DNA of 64,000 nucleotides. Source: Rebecca billardiae RCC1528. Taxonomy: Eukaryota > Haptophyta. The notes beneath the pieces were generated by a model. That model saw only the letters and a program-made list of their open reading frames with translations. It made no database searches and was not told where the DNA came from. Location of the stretch: contig OZ251252.1 of NCBI GenBank assembly GCA_965240325.2, positions 434,001 to 498,000 of the forward strand, given 5' to 3'. Positions 31,034 to 40,962 of this stretch are shown piece after piece; position 1 is the stretch's first letter; every line of letters begins with the position of its first letter. A program made the translations under genes and the position numbers.

Positions 31034-32962
31034 TCACAGCGTCGCGCGGCGCTCGGCCTCGGACACGGTCGAGGTGCTGCCACGTGGCGTCAGGCGTGAG
31101 GCCAGGGAGACCATTCTCCGGGGCGCCAACGCCTCGACGAGGCTCCCCATGCTGCTCCCAGCGACTCGTCTGGCGATGCTGGCATTGCTGCCCATGGGCC
31201 CAGGCTGCGCTCGTGCGGAGGTCCAGCGCGGGAGCACGCACGCCGCACGGTGCTTCTCGAGCGCCGGGTACACGCTCGCCTCGCACCAGGAGCGCAGCCG
31301 CCGCAGGTAGCGCGCGTGCCAGTCGGCGGCGACACGGCCGAGCGCGGCCGTCTTCAGCCCGGGCGGCCTCGAGCTGTTGCGCCACGCGACCGGGTCGGCC
31401 GCGCGCAGCGCGCGCTCGAGCTCCGTGTACCCGAGCCGCGCGGCCAGCTGCACCCAGGGCGCGTAGTCCTCCTGGTACACGTGCTGCGAGCGGCCCGCGC
31501 GGCGGCACATCGCGATGGCGATGAGCGCGATGGCCGTCGCCTTGGCGAACTCCTCGAAGGCGGGCTCGCTCACGAAGTACGTGCCGATCTTGGCGCGCAG
31601 CACCGGCCGGTCCGCCTCGACGCCGCACTTGGCGCCGCCCACGCTGAAGCCCTCGAGCGCGCTCAGGAAGCGCGGCTGCGAGGCGGGCCGCATGAACGCG
31701 TCCACCGAGACGTACGCCTGCCGCGGGTCGAAGAGCGCGATGAAGACGGAGTACTCGTACACGCACCACAGCCGGCTGAAGTAGTCCCAGCTGAGCAGCA
31801 TGAGCAGCCCGTCCGACCTGCGCAGGAACTGCTCGAGGTGCGCGACCGTGCCCGCCTTCACGCCGCCGTCCGTCTGCACGATGCAGCTCTTGTCCACCCA
31901 CAGCGAGAACTCCGCCCAGCCGTCCACGCCGCCCAGGTCGGCGACCGCGTAGTAGAGCGCGCTCGCCTTCACCGCGGCGTACTGGGCGCGCGGGCCCATC
32001 ACCTGCGCCCAGTCGGGCGGCGCGGACCAGACGTGCGAGACGAAGCGCTGCGCGGACGCCGCCGGGCGCGAGAGCGCGTACTCCGCCTGCGTCCCGCGCG
32101 GCGCCTGCCAGAAGCGCGCGGCCGGCTCGAAGCGCTCCGCGTCAAACCAGTCGGCGCACACGCAGGACGCGGGCACGGCGCGCATCAGCTGCGCGCCGCG
32201 CTGCGCCATGTCGAGGTCGGGGTGCCTGAGCAACGCCTGCACCGCGCGCACGTCCGCACCCGCGCCGCCGCTCGCCACCGCCCACGCGCACAGCTGCTCG
32301 AGGTCGACCGCCGCGGCCGAGACGAGCGCCGCGTGCCACGAGCTGCGCGCCGAGCTCAGCTCCGCAGCCGAGAGCGCGGGCGGCGCGGGCGGCGGTCCGT
32401 CGAGCGGCGCGGCGCGGACGCGCCAGCCCACGTCGAACCCCTGGCGGGGCAGCGCCATCCGCTCCATCTCCACGCGCTCGGCGTGCAGCAGCGCCGCCAT
32501 CGTCGGCAGCACGCCCTCGATCAGCGGCGCGAGCACGCGGCCACGCGACGACGCGTACAGCAGCTCGAACGCGTCGGTGCCCGCGCCCGCCGAGGAGAAG
32601 AACGGGAAGTTCGCCGAGCGGAAGGAGAAGGCGAGGCAGTGGTGCAGGAAGTTGATGTTCTTCACGAACTCGAGCGTCGTCTCGCCGAGCGACTCGAGCA
32701 TCTGCCGGTGCCCCGGGCCTGCGACCAGGAATTTGGCCATCGAGACGCCGTACGCGCGCATGAAGTCGTCGCGGGGGAGGTCGAGGTAGCGCGCGGCGGT
32801 GGAGAGCGCGGCCAGGGTAAGCGCGTCGCTGTGCTGCACGGGCTGGAGGAACGCCGCCTCGTCCGCCACGCGCAGCGTGTCGAGGACGCGCGTCCAGCAC
32901 GCGTCGTCCCCGGTGAGCTCTGCCAGGCAGCCCTTCAGCACGAGGTGCAGGTTGCCGTGCAT
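31034..32962 (-). CDS. H-NOX haem/NO-sensor domain fused to a TIR-like domain
   Basis: 642 residues, single exon, ATG 32962. Residues 1-~165 are a haem-NO/O2-binding domain: the opening MHGNLHLVLKGCL is typical, the proximal haem ligand aligns to His107 in NINFLHHCL (NLDALHDHL in soluble guanylate cyclase), Pro120 fits the conserved haem-distorting proline, and Y136-S138-R140 form the YxSxR motif that binds haem propionates. A helical linker (about 190-300) follows. Residues ~305-420 look TIR-like: FVSHVWS as first strand, WVDKSCI, then SDGLLMLLSWDYFSRLWCVYEY, which matches the plant TIR pattern SxxYxxSxWCxxEL including the glutamate that is catalytic in NAD-cleaving TIRs. The last 200 residues are mostly helical with a basic, serine-rich end. 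H-NOX is normally fused to guanylate cyclase, histidine kinase or chemotaxis modules. The TIR assignment is weaker than the H-NOX one. Confidence 0.8.
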   Translation of the reverse strand: MHGNLHLVLKGCLAELTGDDACWTRVLDTLRVADEAAFLQPVQHSDALTLAALSTAARYLDLPRDDFMRAYGVSMAKFLVAGPGHRQMLESLGETTLEFVKNINFLHHCLAFSFRSANFPFFSSAGAGTDAFELLYASSRGRVLAPLIEGVLPTMAALLHAERVEMERMALPRQGFDVGWRVRAAPLDGPPPAPPALSAAELSSARSSWHAALVSAAAVDLEQLCAWAVASGGAGADVRAVQALLRHPDLDMAQRGAQLMRAVPASCVCADWFDAERFEPAARFWQAPRGTQAEYALSRPAASAQRFVSHVWSAPPDWAQVMGPRAQYAAVKASALYYAVADLGGVDGWAEFSLWVDKSCIVQTDGGVKAGTVAHLEQFLRRSDGLLMLLSWDYFSRLWCVYEYSVFIALFDPRQAYVSVDAFMRPASQPRFLSALEGFSVGGAKCGVEADRPVLRAKIGTYFVSEPAFEEFAKATAIALIAIAMCRRAGRSQHVYQEDYAPWVQLAARLGYTELERALRAADPVAWRNSSRPPGLKTAALGRVAADWHARYLRRLRSWCEASVYPALEKHRAACVLPRWTSARAQPGPMGSNASIARRVAGSSMGSLVEALAPRRMVSLASRLTPRGSTSTVSEAERRATL

Positions 32963-33316
32963 GCCGGCCCGAGGTGCGCACCGGCCGGCGGGGGCGGCCT
33001 CGACAGCGCTGGCGCCGCGCGGCGGCGGCGCCCTCGAGCGAAGTGCCGGTGATGAGGACCTGCGATCAGAATTCAGGCTTGAGCCGGCTCAGCGTACACA
33101 TGATAGTCAGCTTGACTACATAAGGACAGGGGCCAACCGATATTCCGACATACGGCACCGTGTGACTGGTGTTCAGTATTACGCGGCAAATCCACGCTTG
33201 CCGCGCTAGCAATATGCGGGTAAACAGTACCCGCACAAGCTTGGGCAGCTGGGCACAGGCGCCATCGGGCGCTCGAGGTGTGGCGTGCGGCACCTCTCGG
33301 CGCGGCGCGGGCAGCC
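32963..33316. promoter_or_regulatory. Bidirectional intergenic region H-NOX-TIR / coiled-coil gene
   Basis: 354 bp between divergent ATGs, with a lower-GC core at 33060-33230. I see no named promoter element. Confidence 0.35.
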
Positions 33317-35344
33317 ATGTCGGCGCTGCCCGCGGAGTCGCCCGCGGTGCTCAAGGCGCAGGCGCTCCTGCGCGAGATGACGAGCGTCGACGACGGCACC
33401 GCCGAGGCCCGCACCGCCGCCGGCGCCGACGCGGACCGCCGCCACTCGCTCGCAGGCGGCGCCGAGCACGCGCCGCCGCCGCCGCCCGACGGCGGCGAGG
33501 CGGACGAGACGCTGGACGCGCCCGCCCTCCGGCGCGAGCTCGCGCGCGCGCGCAAGCACAAATCCGCCCTCCTCCACGAGCTCGACCACCTGCGCGGCGC
33601 CCTCGATCAGCAGCGCGCCGCGGGCGAGCGCGTGCGTGCGGAGAAGGCGGACGTGGTGCTCAAGGCGCGCATGCTCGCCAAGGAGCTGGCCGAGGCGAAC
33701 AAGGCGGACGACGCGGCGCTGCGGCGGATGCTCGTCGCCGCGACCACGCCAATCGCCTCGCCCTCGGCCAACGGCGCCTACTCGCCGCACAGCTGCCAGA
33801 CACCTCGCGGCGCGGGGCACGCGCGCACGCCCTCGCGTGGCGGCAACGAGGGCGCGGGCAGCGCGCCCCGCCGGCACGGACGGACGCAGTCGTGGGGCGC
33901 GGCGCCGAGCCCCGTCGGCGCCGGGGCTGCCGCCGAGCGCCACGCGAGCAGCTTCGTCAAGAGCGCGCGCGCGAGCGTGGGCGAGCGCAGCGCGAGTGGC
34001 GGCGGCCTCGTCTCGGCTGCCGCGAGCACGGCCGCCGCGGCCGCGGCCCGCGGCGGGGGCGGCGGCGGGGGCGGCGGGCAGAGCGGCGAGGCGACGCCGG
34101 GGCTCTCGCTCGCGAGCGCCGCGTCCCAAATCCTCATGCTGCGCAAGGAGGTCAAGTACCTGCAGAAGCAGTGGAACGGCGCGCGGCGCGAGAGGGACGC
34201 CATGTGCGCCGCGCAGGCGGAGGCGGCGCAGCAGGGCGCGGCCGACGCGCACCGGCTGCGGCTCGCGGCGAGCCGCATGGCGGAGCAGCTCGCGCAGCAG
34301 GCGGCGGAGCGCGCGCTGTACGCGCGCGAGATCTCACGGCTGCGCGCGCTCTGCGGGTACCGCGTGGCCGAGGGGCTGCTCGACGCGGCCGCGGCCGCGC
34401 CGCCCGCGGGCGGAGCGCTGGGCGGCGGCGGCGGCGGCGGCGCGGGCGCGCCGGGCGCTCCGACCGCGGAGGGCGCGGGCGCGGGCGCGCCGCTCGCCGA
34501 CTGGGAGTCGGTGCACGCGGCGGGCCTGATCGACGAGCGCGCGCTCCACGCGCTCGCCGAGCGCGCCGGCGCGCCGCCCGCCTCGTATGGCCAGGCGCTC
34601 TCGCTCTGCGGCTCGCAGTGCGCGCAGCTCGCCGAGCTGGAGGCCCAGCTGCACGAGGCGGCGCACGAGCGCACGACTCTGGTCGAGCGGCTGGTGGCGG
34701 CGCAGGAGGAGCGGATGCGGCTGCTCAACCTGAACGACGAGATGTCGCGGCAGGTGCGCGCGTGCGCGCGCCGGCGCGCGCCCCGGCGCGCGCGCGCTCA
34801 CCTGGGCCCGCGCGCCCCACCCGCCCCGCCCCCCCTCGCGGCCGGCCGGCGGGCTGCGCTGCGCGCTCGGGCGGCGCAGGCGGCGCGCGAGAGGCGCGCC
34901 GCGCCCAGCACGCCCTCCGACGCGCAGTCGGCGGCCTCGTCGGCGTGGGCGGCGTTCCAGCGCTCGACCAGCAAGCGCGAGGCGGCCAGCGCGGCGGGCG
35001 GGGCTGGCGGCGCGGCGGCCGACGCGCCCCCCGAGCCGTCTGGGCCGGCGGCGGCCGCGGCTGAGCCCGCGGGCGGCGCCGAGTGCGGCGGCGGCAGCGC
35101 CGAGCTGGACGACAGGGGGGCCTCGCACGAGGCGGGCGGCGGGCAGGGCGCGGCGCACGCGGCGCGCTTCAAGCCCAAGATGAAGATGCCCAAGTTCAGC
35201 GCGCCGCGCCGCCCGAACCTCGCGCGCGCGTCCACGGCGCTCGGCTCGAGCCCGACGGCCGCGGCGGGCGAGCCGCCGTCTGACCCTGCGGCTGCGGACG
35301 CGGACGGGCGGCACGGCGCCGAGCCGGCGGGCCACGGCGGATGA
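33317..35344 (+). CDS. Coiled-coil protein of unknown function, 2 exons
   Basis: Model: join(33317..34753, 34880..35344), 633 aa. The 126-nt intron (GTGCGC...GCGCAG) is a multiple of three and open, so an unspliced reading is also possible. An upstream in-frame ATG at 33278 would add 13 residues. Coiled-coil segments are visible at about residues 80-130 (RRELARARKHKSALLHELD), 250-340 (QILMLRKEVKYLQKQW) and 415-478 (QLAELEAQLHEAAHERT), separated by low-complexity Ser/Gly/Ala-rich linkers. The C-terminal part has a basic patch FKPKMKMPKFSAPRRP. Arrangement with central heptads and a basic tail suggests a cytoskeletal or scaffolding protein, but I recognise no named family. Confidence 0.6.
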   Translation: MSALPAESPAVLKAQALLREMTSVDDGTAEARTAAGADADRRHSLAGGAEHAPPPPPDGGEADETLDAPALRRELARARKHKSALLHELDHLRGALDQQRAAGERVRAEKADVVLKARMLAKELAEANKADDAALRRMLVAATTPIASPSANGAYSPHSCQTPRGAGHARTPSRGGNEGAGSAPRRHGRTQSWGAAPSPVGAGAAAERHASSFVKSARASVGERSASGGGLVSAAASTAAAAAARGGGGGGGGGQSGEATPGLSLASAASQILMLRKEVKYLQKQWNGARRERDAMCAAQAEAAQQGAADAHRLRLAASRMAEQLAQQAAERALYAREISRLRALCGYRVAEGLLDAAAAAPPAGGALGGGGGGGAGAPGAPTAEGAGAGAPLADWESVHAAGLIDERALHALAERAGAPPASYGQALSLCGSQCAQLAELEAQLHEAAHERTTLVERLVAAQEERMRLLNLNDEMSRQVRACARRRAPRRARAHLGPRAPPAPPPLAAGRRAALRARAAQAARERRAAPSTPSDAQSAASSAWAAFQRSTSKREAASAAGGAGGAAADAPPEPSGPAAAAAEPAGGAECGGGSAELDDRGASHEAGGGQGAAHAARFKPKMKMPKFSAPRRPNLARASTALGSSPTAAAGEPPSDPAAADADGRHGAEPAGHGG

Positions 35345-35656
35345 CGCAGCCTGCCGGCGTCCGGCGAGAATGCTCGCCTAGTCCTCAGCTGTCGGTGCCA
35401 TGCGCGTGGCAACGTCGCGTACGCCGCCGGCCGCCGGGACATCCGTCCGGTCGTCAAGGCGGTCGTCGACATTTTCGGCGCCGGCGGGATTTTCCTGCCT
35501 CACGTCGATCAAATAATTAAACTGCTAAAAATATTAAAAAAAAACTCCTGGAGTCCTCGCGCGGCCCGAATCATCACTCCGCTCGCGCCGCCCGAGCCGA
35601 CGCTCGACGGGCGCCGAGCCGCCCGCGGCGCCTGCTCACATCTTCGGCGCCGCACG
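35345..35656. other. Intergenic region
   Basis: 312 bp between two same-strand genes; an A-rich stretch (35510-35550) interrupts otherwise GC-rich DNA. It must hold the 3' end of the left gene and the promoter of the right one. Nothing specific is recognised. Confidence 0.35.
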
Positions 35657-38128
35657 ATGCGCTGCTGGGTGGCGGCCGTGCTCGCGTGCTGCGCCGTGAG
35701 ATGTGCCGGCGCGTTCCTCTTCGCGGGCTCGCGCGAGGTGCGTCGCCGCGTGTGCCGCACGGCTCGCCCGCCGCGCGTTCCGCACCTCACCCGCAGCGCA
35801 CGCGCCGCCCTCCGCTCGCGCGACGCAGGTGAAGCGCCTGCGCGAGCAGCTCACGCAAGCGAGCGCGCAGCTGGACGCGCAGGCGCAGCACATCGAAGCG
35901 CTGTACACGATGCTCGGGCACACCGTCAGCGTCGTGCCGCCGAGCGGCCGCGCGGGTGGCGCGGGTGGCGCGCAGGTCTCGGGCGGCGCGCGCGCGCACT
36001 CGCCGAGCGCCGCGCCTGGCGGCCCGAGCGCGGTGCCCGGCGGGAGCTCGTTCGCAGCCGAGATCCTCGAGCGCGAGCGCACGCGCTCGCTCGAGAAGCT
36101 GACCCTCAAGTGGACCGTGGACGTGGGCGTGCGCGTGTGCTCCGTCTCGTTCATGACGCTCTTCTCGGAGGGAGCGCTGCCGCGCGTGCTGTTCGCGGGG
36201 GACGAGAACGGGACGCTGCACGGCTTCAGCCGCTCGGGCGCGCGGCTCGTCTCCTACGCGACGGAGCACGCCGACGCGATCACCGCGCTGGCCTTCGGCT
36301 CGCGGGAGGGTGCGCGCGCGCGCGCGGCGCGCGTCCGCTCCGCCCACGCGCGGCGCCGCGCGGCCGCGCGGCCGCGCTCACGGATGGATGCGGCTGCGGC
36401 GCCACCATATCGCGCGCGCGCGCCGCAGAGCCGTTCGTCGCGACCGCGTCCGCCGACGGCAACGTGATCGTGCACAACATCTCCATCTCGCGCGACCGCA
36501 GCGCGCGGCCGCCAAAGGCGCGCGCCCCCAGGCAGCCGGGCGCGGCCGAGGGCGCGGACGCGCCGCTCGCCGGCCCGCCGCCGCCGCCGCCGCCGCCCGC
36601 GCTGTCGCTCAGGCTGGACCGCGTGATCCCGCTGCAGCCCGACGGCGACCTCCGCTTCGCCAGCCCGGCGGTGACCGCGCTCGAGGTGTACTCGCGCGGC
36701 CGGCGCTCGGTGCTGCTGGCGGGCGACAGCCAGGGCGTGTGGCGCATGCTGCAGCGCAACGGCACGCTCGTGCGCACACTCAAGGTGGGGCAGGGCGGCG
36801 GCGTGAGCGCGTCGGCGAGGCTGGGCACGGTGCTCGCGTACGGCACGAGTGACGGCGCCCTCGGGCTGATCGACCTGCACCGCTTCGCGCCGCTGCGCGC
36901 GTGCGAGCTGCCCGCCGCCGACGACGCCGCCGCCGCCGGATCGGCGCCCGCGCCCGCGCCCGCGGTCGTGAGCCTCGCGTTCGACCCGCAGCTGAGCCAG
37001 CTGCTGTATGCCGGCACGGCGGACGGGCTGACGCACGCGTTCAACACGAGGGCGCGCCGGCGCGACCCCGCGGCCGAGGCGGTGCTGCAGCGCGGCACGC
37101 CGCGGCAGAAGCAGGCGGCCACGCAGACGGTGACCGTGTGCCAGCGCGTCAGCTCGTGGTCGACGCACGCGCCCGCCGCCGCCGGCGTCGCGCTCGGCGC
37201 GTCCAAGGGCTTCGTCTTCGGCGCGAGCGCGCCCGCGCCCGCGCCCGCCGGGCGGCGCGGCGCGCCCGCGCCGAGCGCGCCGGAGCCGGGCGTCTTCTCG
37301 GTGACCAACGTGTCCGCCCTGTACGGGCACACGAAGGGCAGCCCGCGCGCGCTGCTCACGCTGCCGCTGCACGCGCAGCCCGCGCTCGCACACGCGGGCG
37401 CGCACGGCGGCGGTGAGAGGGCGCGCGTGCTGCTCGCCGTGGGCGCGCGCACGCTGGCGGTGGCGGGCGGCGGCAACGCGACCGAGCTCCGGCTGTACGA
37501 GCACCGCTTCGAGTACGTCGAGCCGCGGGACGGGTTCAACATGCGCGGGCCCATGTGCGCGCTCGCGCGGCGCGCTCGCGCCGCGCGCACCCGCCGCGCG
37601 CACCCGCCGCGCCGCGCGCAGCCCACCGACGCTGCTCTCGCGCGCGCGCCCGGCGTCCGCGCGCGCCCCCTCTGCTCCCTGGTGCGCGCTCCTCGTGTGG
37701 CCAGGGTCGTGCTCGCCCTCGTCATCACGGTCGGCTGGCAGGTGTGGAAGAAGTGGAGCAACGACCGCTCGGCGGGCGACGGCGGCGCTCGCGGCGTGGG
37801 CGGCGGCCTCGCCAACCGGCGCGCCGCTGACCTTGCCGCCCTCGACCGTGAGATGGAGCAGCTGCGCTCGCTCGGCGGCGAGGGGCTGCTGGGCGACGCC
37901 GACGGCGGCCCGGGCGGCGGCCGCGCGGCGCTCCGCGGGGCCGGCTCCTCGCGGCGCGCGGGCGGCGGCGGCCTCGCCTCCAGCTCGTCCTCCGCGTACG
38001 GCCGTGGCGCCGACGCGCGCGGCATGGGCCGCGGCGCGGGCGGCGGCAGGCTGTCCGAGGCGACCCGGCGCGCCAAGTTCAACGAGATCTTCGACGACGA
38101 CGACGACGGCGACGATGGCTACGACTGA
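35657..38128 (+). CDS. Single-pass membrane protein with luminal beta-propeller-like domain, 4 exons
   Basis: Model: join(35657..35737, 35829..36309, 36429..37554, 37705..38128), 703 aa; introns 91, 119 and 150 nt, all GTGCG...AG. The first exon is a signal peptide (MRCWVAAVLACCAVRCAGA). A coiled coil follows (VKRLREQLTQASAQLDAQAQ). The middle has propeller-like strands: VLFAGDENGTLHGFSRSG, FVATASADGNVIVHN, VLLAGDSQGVWRMLQRNG, LLYAGTADGLTHAFN. A hydrophobic segment (MVVLALVITVGWQVW) then anchors the protein, leaving a short cytosolic tail with TRRAKFNEIFDDD at the end. This layout resembles the uncharacterised plant membrane protein At1g75140; that link is from memory of the architecture, not a search. 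Function unknown, probably in the secretory pathway. Confidence 0.66.
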   Translation: MRCWVAAVLACCAVRCAGAFLFAGSREVRRRVCRTARPPRVPHLTRSARAALRSRDAGEAPARAAHASERAAGRAGAAHRSAVHDARAHRQRRAAERPRGWRGWRAGLGRRARALAERRAWRPERGARRELVRSRDPRARAHALAREADPQVDRGRGRARVLRLVHDALLGGSAAARAVRGGRERDAARLQPLGRAARLLRDGARRRDHRAGLRLAGGCARARGARPLRPRAAPRGRAAALTDGCGCGATISRARAAEPFVATASADGNVIVHNISISRDRSARPPKARAPRQPGAAEGADAPLAGPPPPPPPPALSLRLDRVIPLQPDGDLRFASPAVTALEVYSRGRRSVLLAGDSQGVWRMLQRNGTLVRTLKVGQGGGVSASARLGTVLAYGTSDGALGLIDLHRFAPLRACELPAADDAAAAGSAPAPAPAVVSLAFDPQLSQLLYAGTADGLTHAFNTRARRRDPAAEAVLQRGTPRQKQAATQTVTVCQRVSSWSTHAPAAAGVALGASKGFVFGASAPAPAPAGRRGAPAPSAPEPGVFSVTNVSALYGHTKGSPRALLTLPLHAQPALAHAGAHGGGERARVLLAVGARTLAVAGGGNATELRLYEHRFEYVEPRDGFNMRGPMCALARRARAARTRRAHPPRRAQPTDAALARAPGVRARPLCSLVRAPRVARVVLALVITVGWQVWKKWSNDRSAGDGGARGVGGGLANRRAADLAALDREMEQLRSLGGEGLLGDADGGPGGGRAALRGAGSSRRAGGGGLASSSSSAYGRGADARGMGRGAGGGRLSEATRRAKFNEIFDDDDDGDDGYD

Positions 38129-38639
38129 CGCGCCGCGTGCCCGAGCGCGCGTGACTGACCGTGCGAGGGCCAGCGCAAACCGTTAGCGCTTGCGGCCCGG
38201 GCCGTCAGACAGTTTGAGTTGGGCTGACAACTGTGATCAAGGTCGGACCGAGCTTGCTGAATTGAGTCGCGCGCGGAGTCCTGATGAGATTCTGTCGGTC
38301 CGCGTCACGCGGACACGGCCGGGACTCGGAGGCCGGGGCGGGGGCTGACGAGCTCAGAGCGTGCAGGCGAACCATATCGGGCTGTGACGCTGCATAGTTG
38401 ATAGTAGAAACCGAGTAGCGGTAAAGTTTCATCAACTATCAAGAACGCCCGTTCGTCGGCGTTCTGACGCCGATCTCACCACGGTAAGCCGTAAGACTGT
38501 AGTAGTAGTAGTACAATTCCATACTACAGCTCACCGTATATATATATACTTTAACGACGTGGTATGTAGTGAATGGGTATTTTCGCTTCGGATCGTCGGG
38601 AAGATGGGGTCGACGCATCATCATCAGTCATGACAGCCT
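38129..38639. other. Intergenic region before the palindrome
   Basis: 511 bp with no recognisable gene; contains a short (TA)n run at 38538-38548 and a (GTA)n run near 38500. Confidence 0.4.
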
Positions 38640-39473
38640 GCCATCAAAGGAATGAAAGAGAGATAGGACGGCAACTCCAGTGACCGAGGTCATGCGAAAG
38701 ACGCCATCGTGCGGGGGGCCGCAGCCCGCTGAGCCGAGGCGCAAGCCGGGGCCGCACCCTCCCTCCTGCTCCCGGGCGCCGCTCCGCCACGGGCGTGCAC
38801 GCCGCGAGTTCGACGCGCGCGGCGCTGCCATGCTGCCGACGCTTCGACCGGATCGTCGACCGGCTGCCGCCGCGCCCGCGCCCGCCGCCGAGCCCACCGG
38901 GTGCGCCACGCGCTGCGCGGCATGCGCGGGCGCCGAACTGACCGGCGCCGCCGCGAGCGCCCGCACGAGGGGCGAGAGAGTGGCAATTTCGCGGGTGTTA
39001 AGGTTTGAATGTGGGGTTGGGCCAATCCAGCTCCCATACAGACCTTAACACCCGCGAAAATGTCCCCAGACCGTGCGCTCACGATGCGCGTATGCTACCT
39101 GCCTGGGTGCAATGAAGCTGGTTGTGCACCTCTGCGAGCGCCGTCGCCCAAGTCGAGAGAGCGGATATTTCGCGGGTGTCTTTGTTTGGGCAGTGCCCCG
39201 TGTTACTACTCTCGGCATACACGCCCAAAGACCCGCGTTCTAGACCACAGGGCGCGAGCAGACCACGACGCGCACACGCTGCGCGCCTTGGCACAATGCA
39301 CCTGGCCATGCGACGCCCGTGCGAGCGTCGTCCGAGGCGAGAGAGGGGGCGATTCGCGGGTGTCTTTGCTTCTTTGGAGGGTTGTGCCCATGCCCTTGGC
39401 ACGCAGACCTTAACACCCGCGGTTTGTCCGAAGACCGCGCGCTCACGACAGCGCGCGCGCGCTGCGCGTCGTA
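38640..39473 (+). repeat. Left arm of a 2.1-kb palindrome
   Basis: This arm is, apart from scattered substitutions and small indels, the reverse complement of 39912-40767. Its outer end reads CCATCAAAGGAATGAAAGAG. The inner half consists of three degenerate tandem units starting at CGAGAGAG (38973, 39154, 39338; spacing 181 and 184 bp). Each unit carries a CGCGGGTGT motif followed within 50-90 bp by its inverse ACACCCGCG (or a degenerate form). Confidence 0.85.
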
Positions 39474-39911
39474 GTCAAGCGAATGCAGACTGCCTAGCCC
39501 CAACCAGCGTTCGGCACTGGCGGATATCGACGACGATGCTGAGTCGCGGTCGGAGAGAGACGATGGCAGTCACCTGGGTCAGATTGCAGCCTCTAGAGTC
39601 GGCACATACAACAGAGGCTTCGGACTAGGTGCTAGGCAGCGTGCGCAACGATGATGTTCGGTCTATGAAGTGATCGCGCCTAGCGACTACTGTCCCGCCC
39701 GTGATGATAATACCCTGGGCCACTCGGTTGCATCATGCCATTCATGGCATCGCGGTGGATATGATGAATGGCACGCGCATGATGTCTCCGGCAGGTTTCC
39801 TTGAAGATGATACGAGCATCTGCCTGCGTTGGGCGACGCTCTCTAGGCTCTAGCGCGTTCAAGGATGGCGCAGTTGCTGTTGGCAGTGCTTGCAGCTAGC
39901 CGAGTCCTCCA

Positions 39912-40767
39912 CGACGCGCAGCGCGCGCACGCTGTCGTGAGCGCGCGCTGTCGTGAGCGCGCGGTCTTCGGACAAACCGCGGGTGTTAAGGTGTGCGTGC
40001 CAAGGGCATGGGCACAACCCTCCAAAGAAGCAAAGACACCCGCGAATCGCCCCCTCTCTCGCCTCGGACGACACTCGCACGGGCGTCGCATGGCCAGGTG
40101 CATTGTGCCAAGGCGCGCAGCGTGTGCGCGTCGTGGTCTGCTCGCGCCCTGTGGTCTAGAACGCGGGTCTTTGGGCGTGTATGCCGAGAGTAGTAACACG
40201 GGGCACTGCCCAAACAAAGACACCCGCGAAATATCCGCTCTCTCGACTTGGGCGACGGCGCTCGCAGAGGTGCACAACCAGCTTCATTGCACCCAGGCAG
40301 GTAGCATACGCGCATCGTGAGCGCACGGTCTGGGGACATTTTCGCGGGTGTTAAGGTCTGTATGGGAGCTGGATTGGCCCAACCCCACATTCAAACCTTA
40401 ACACCCGCGAAATTGCCACTCTCTCGCCCCTCGTGCTGGCGCTCGCGGCGGCGCCGGTCAGTTCGGCGCCCGCGCATGCCGCGCAGCGCGTGGCGCACCC
40501 GGTGGGCTCGGCGGCGGGCGCGGGCGCGGCGGCAGCCGGTCGACGATCCGGTCGAAGCGTCGGCAGCATGGCAGCGCCGCGCGCGTCGAACTCGCGGCGT
40601 GCACGCCCGTGGCGGAGCGGCGCCCGGGAGCAGGAGGGAGGGTGCGGCCTCGGCTGCGCCTCGGCTCAGCGGGCTGCGGCCCCCCGCACGATGGCGTCTT
40701 TCGCATGACCTCTGCCCGCGCCGCACTGGGAGTTGCCGTCCTATCTCTTTCATTCCTTTGCTGCCAT
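39912..40767 (-). repeat. Right arm of a 2.1-kb palindrome
   Basis: Inverted copy of 38640-39473, separated from it by a 438-bp non-repeated loop (39474-39911). It differs by a handful of substitutions and by an extra CTCACGACAGCG-type duplication near the inner end. Neither arm encodes a recognisable protein. A further short inverted pair built on GGCCTGATCA flanks this arm at 40797-40866. Confidence 0.85.
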
Positions 40768-40962
40768 CACGCCTGATCAAGGGCCTTGGCGGCTTGGCCT
40801 GATCAAAGGAATCAAGGGGGGCGCCAAGAATCACGGGCCAAGCCGTGATTCCTTTGGCCTGATCACGTGAACCGATTTCACGTCGTCCAAGACATTAATC
40901 TCCTCGCGATTTCACTACAAGCAGTTCTTCAGCAGTGTCCAGAGCTCCATCGCCGAGGTCTG

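Noticed and set aside
38973-39470. CRISPR-like spacing of repeats in the palindrome arms
   Set aside because: Units are ~182 bp and degenerate, with no short identical repeats separated by unique spacers, and the DNA is eukaryotic.
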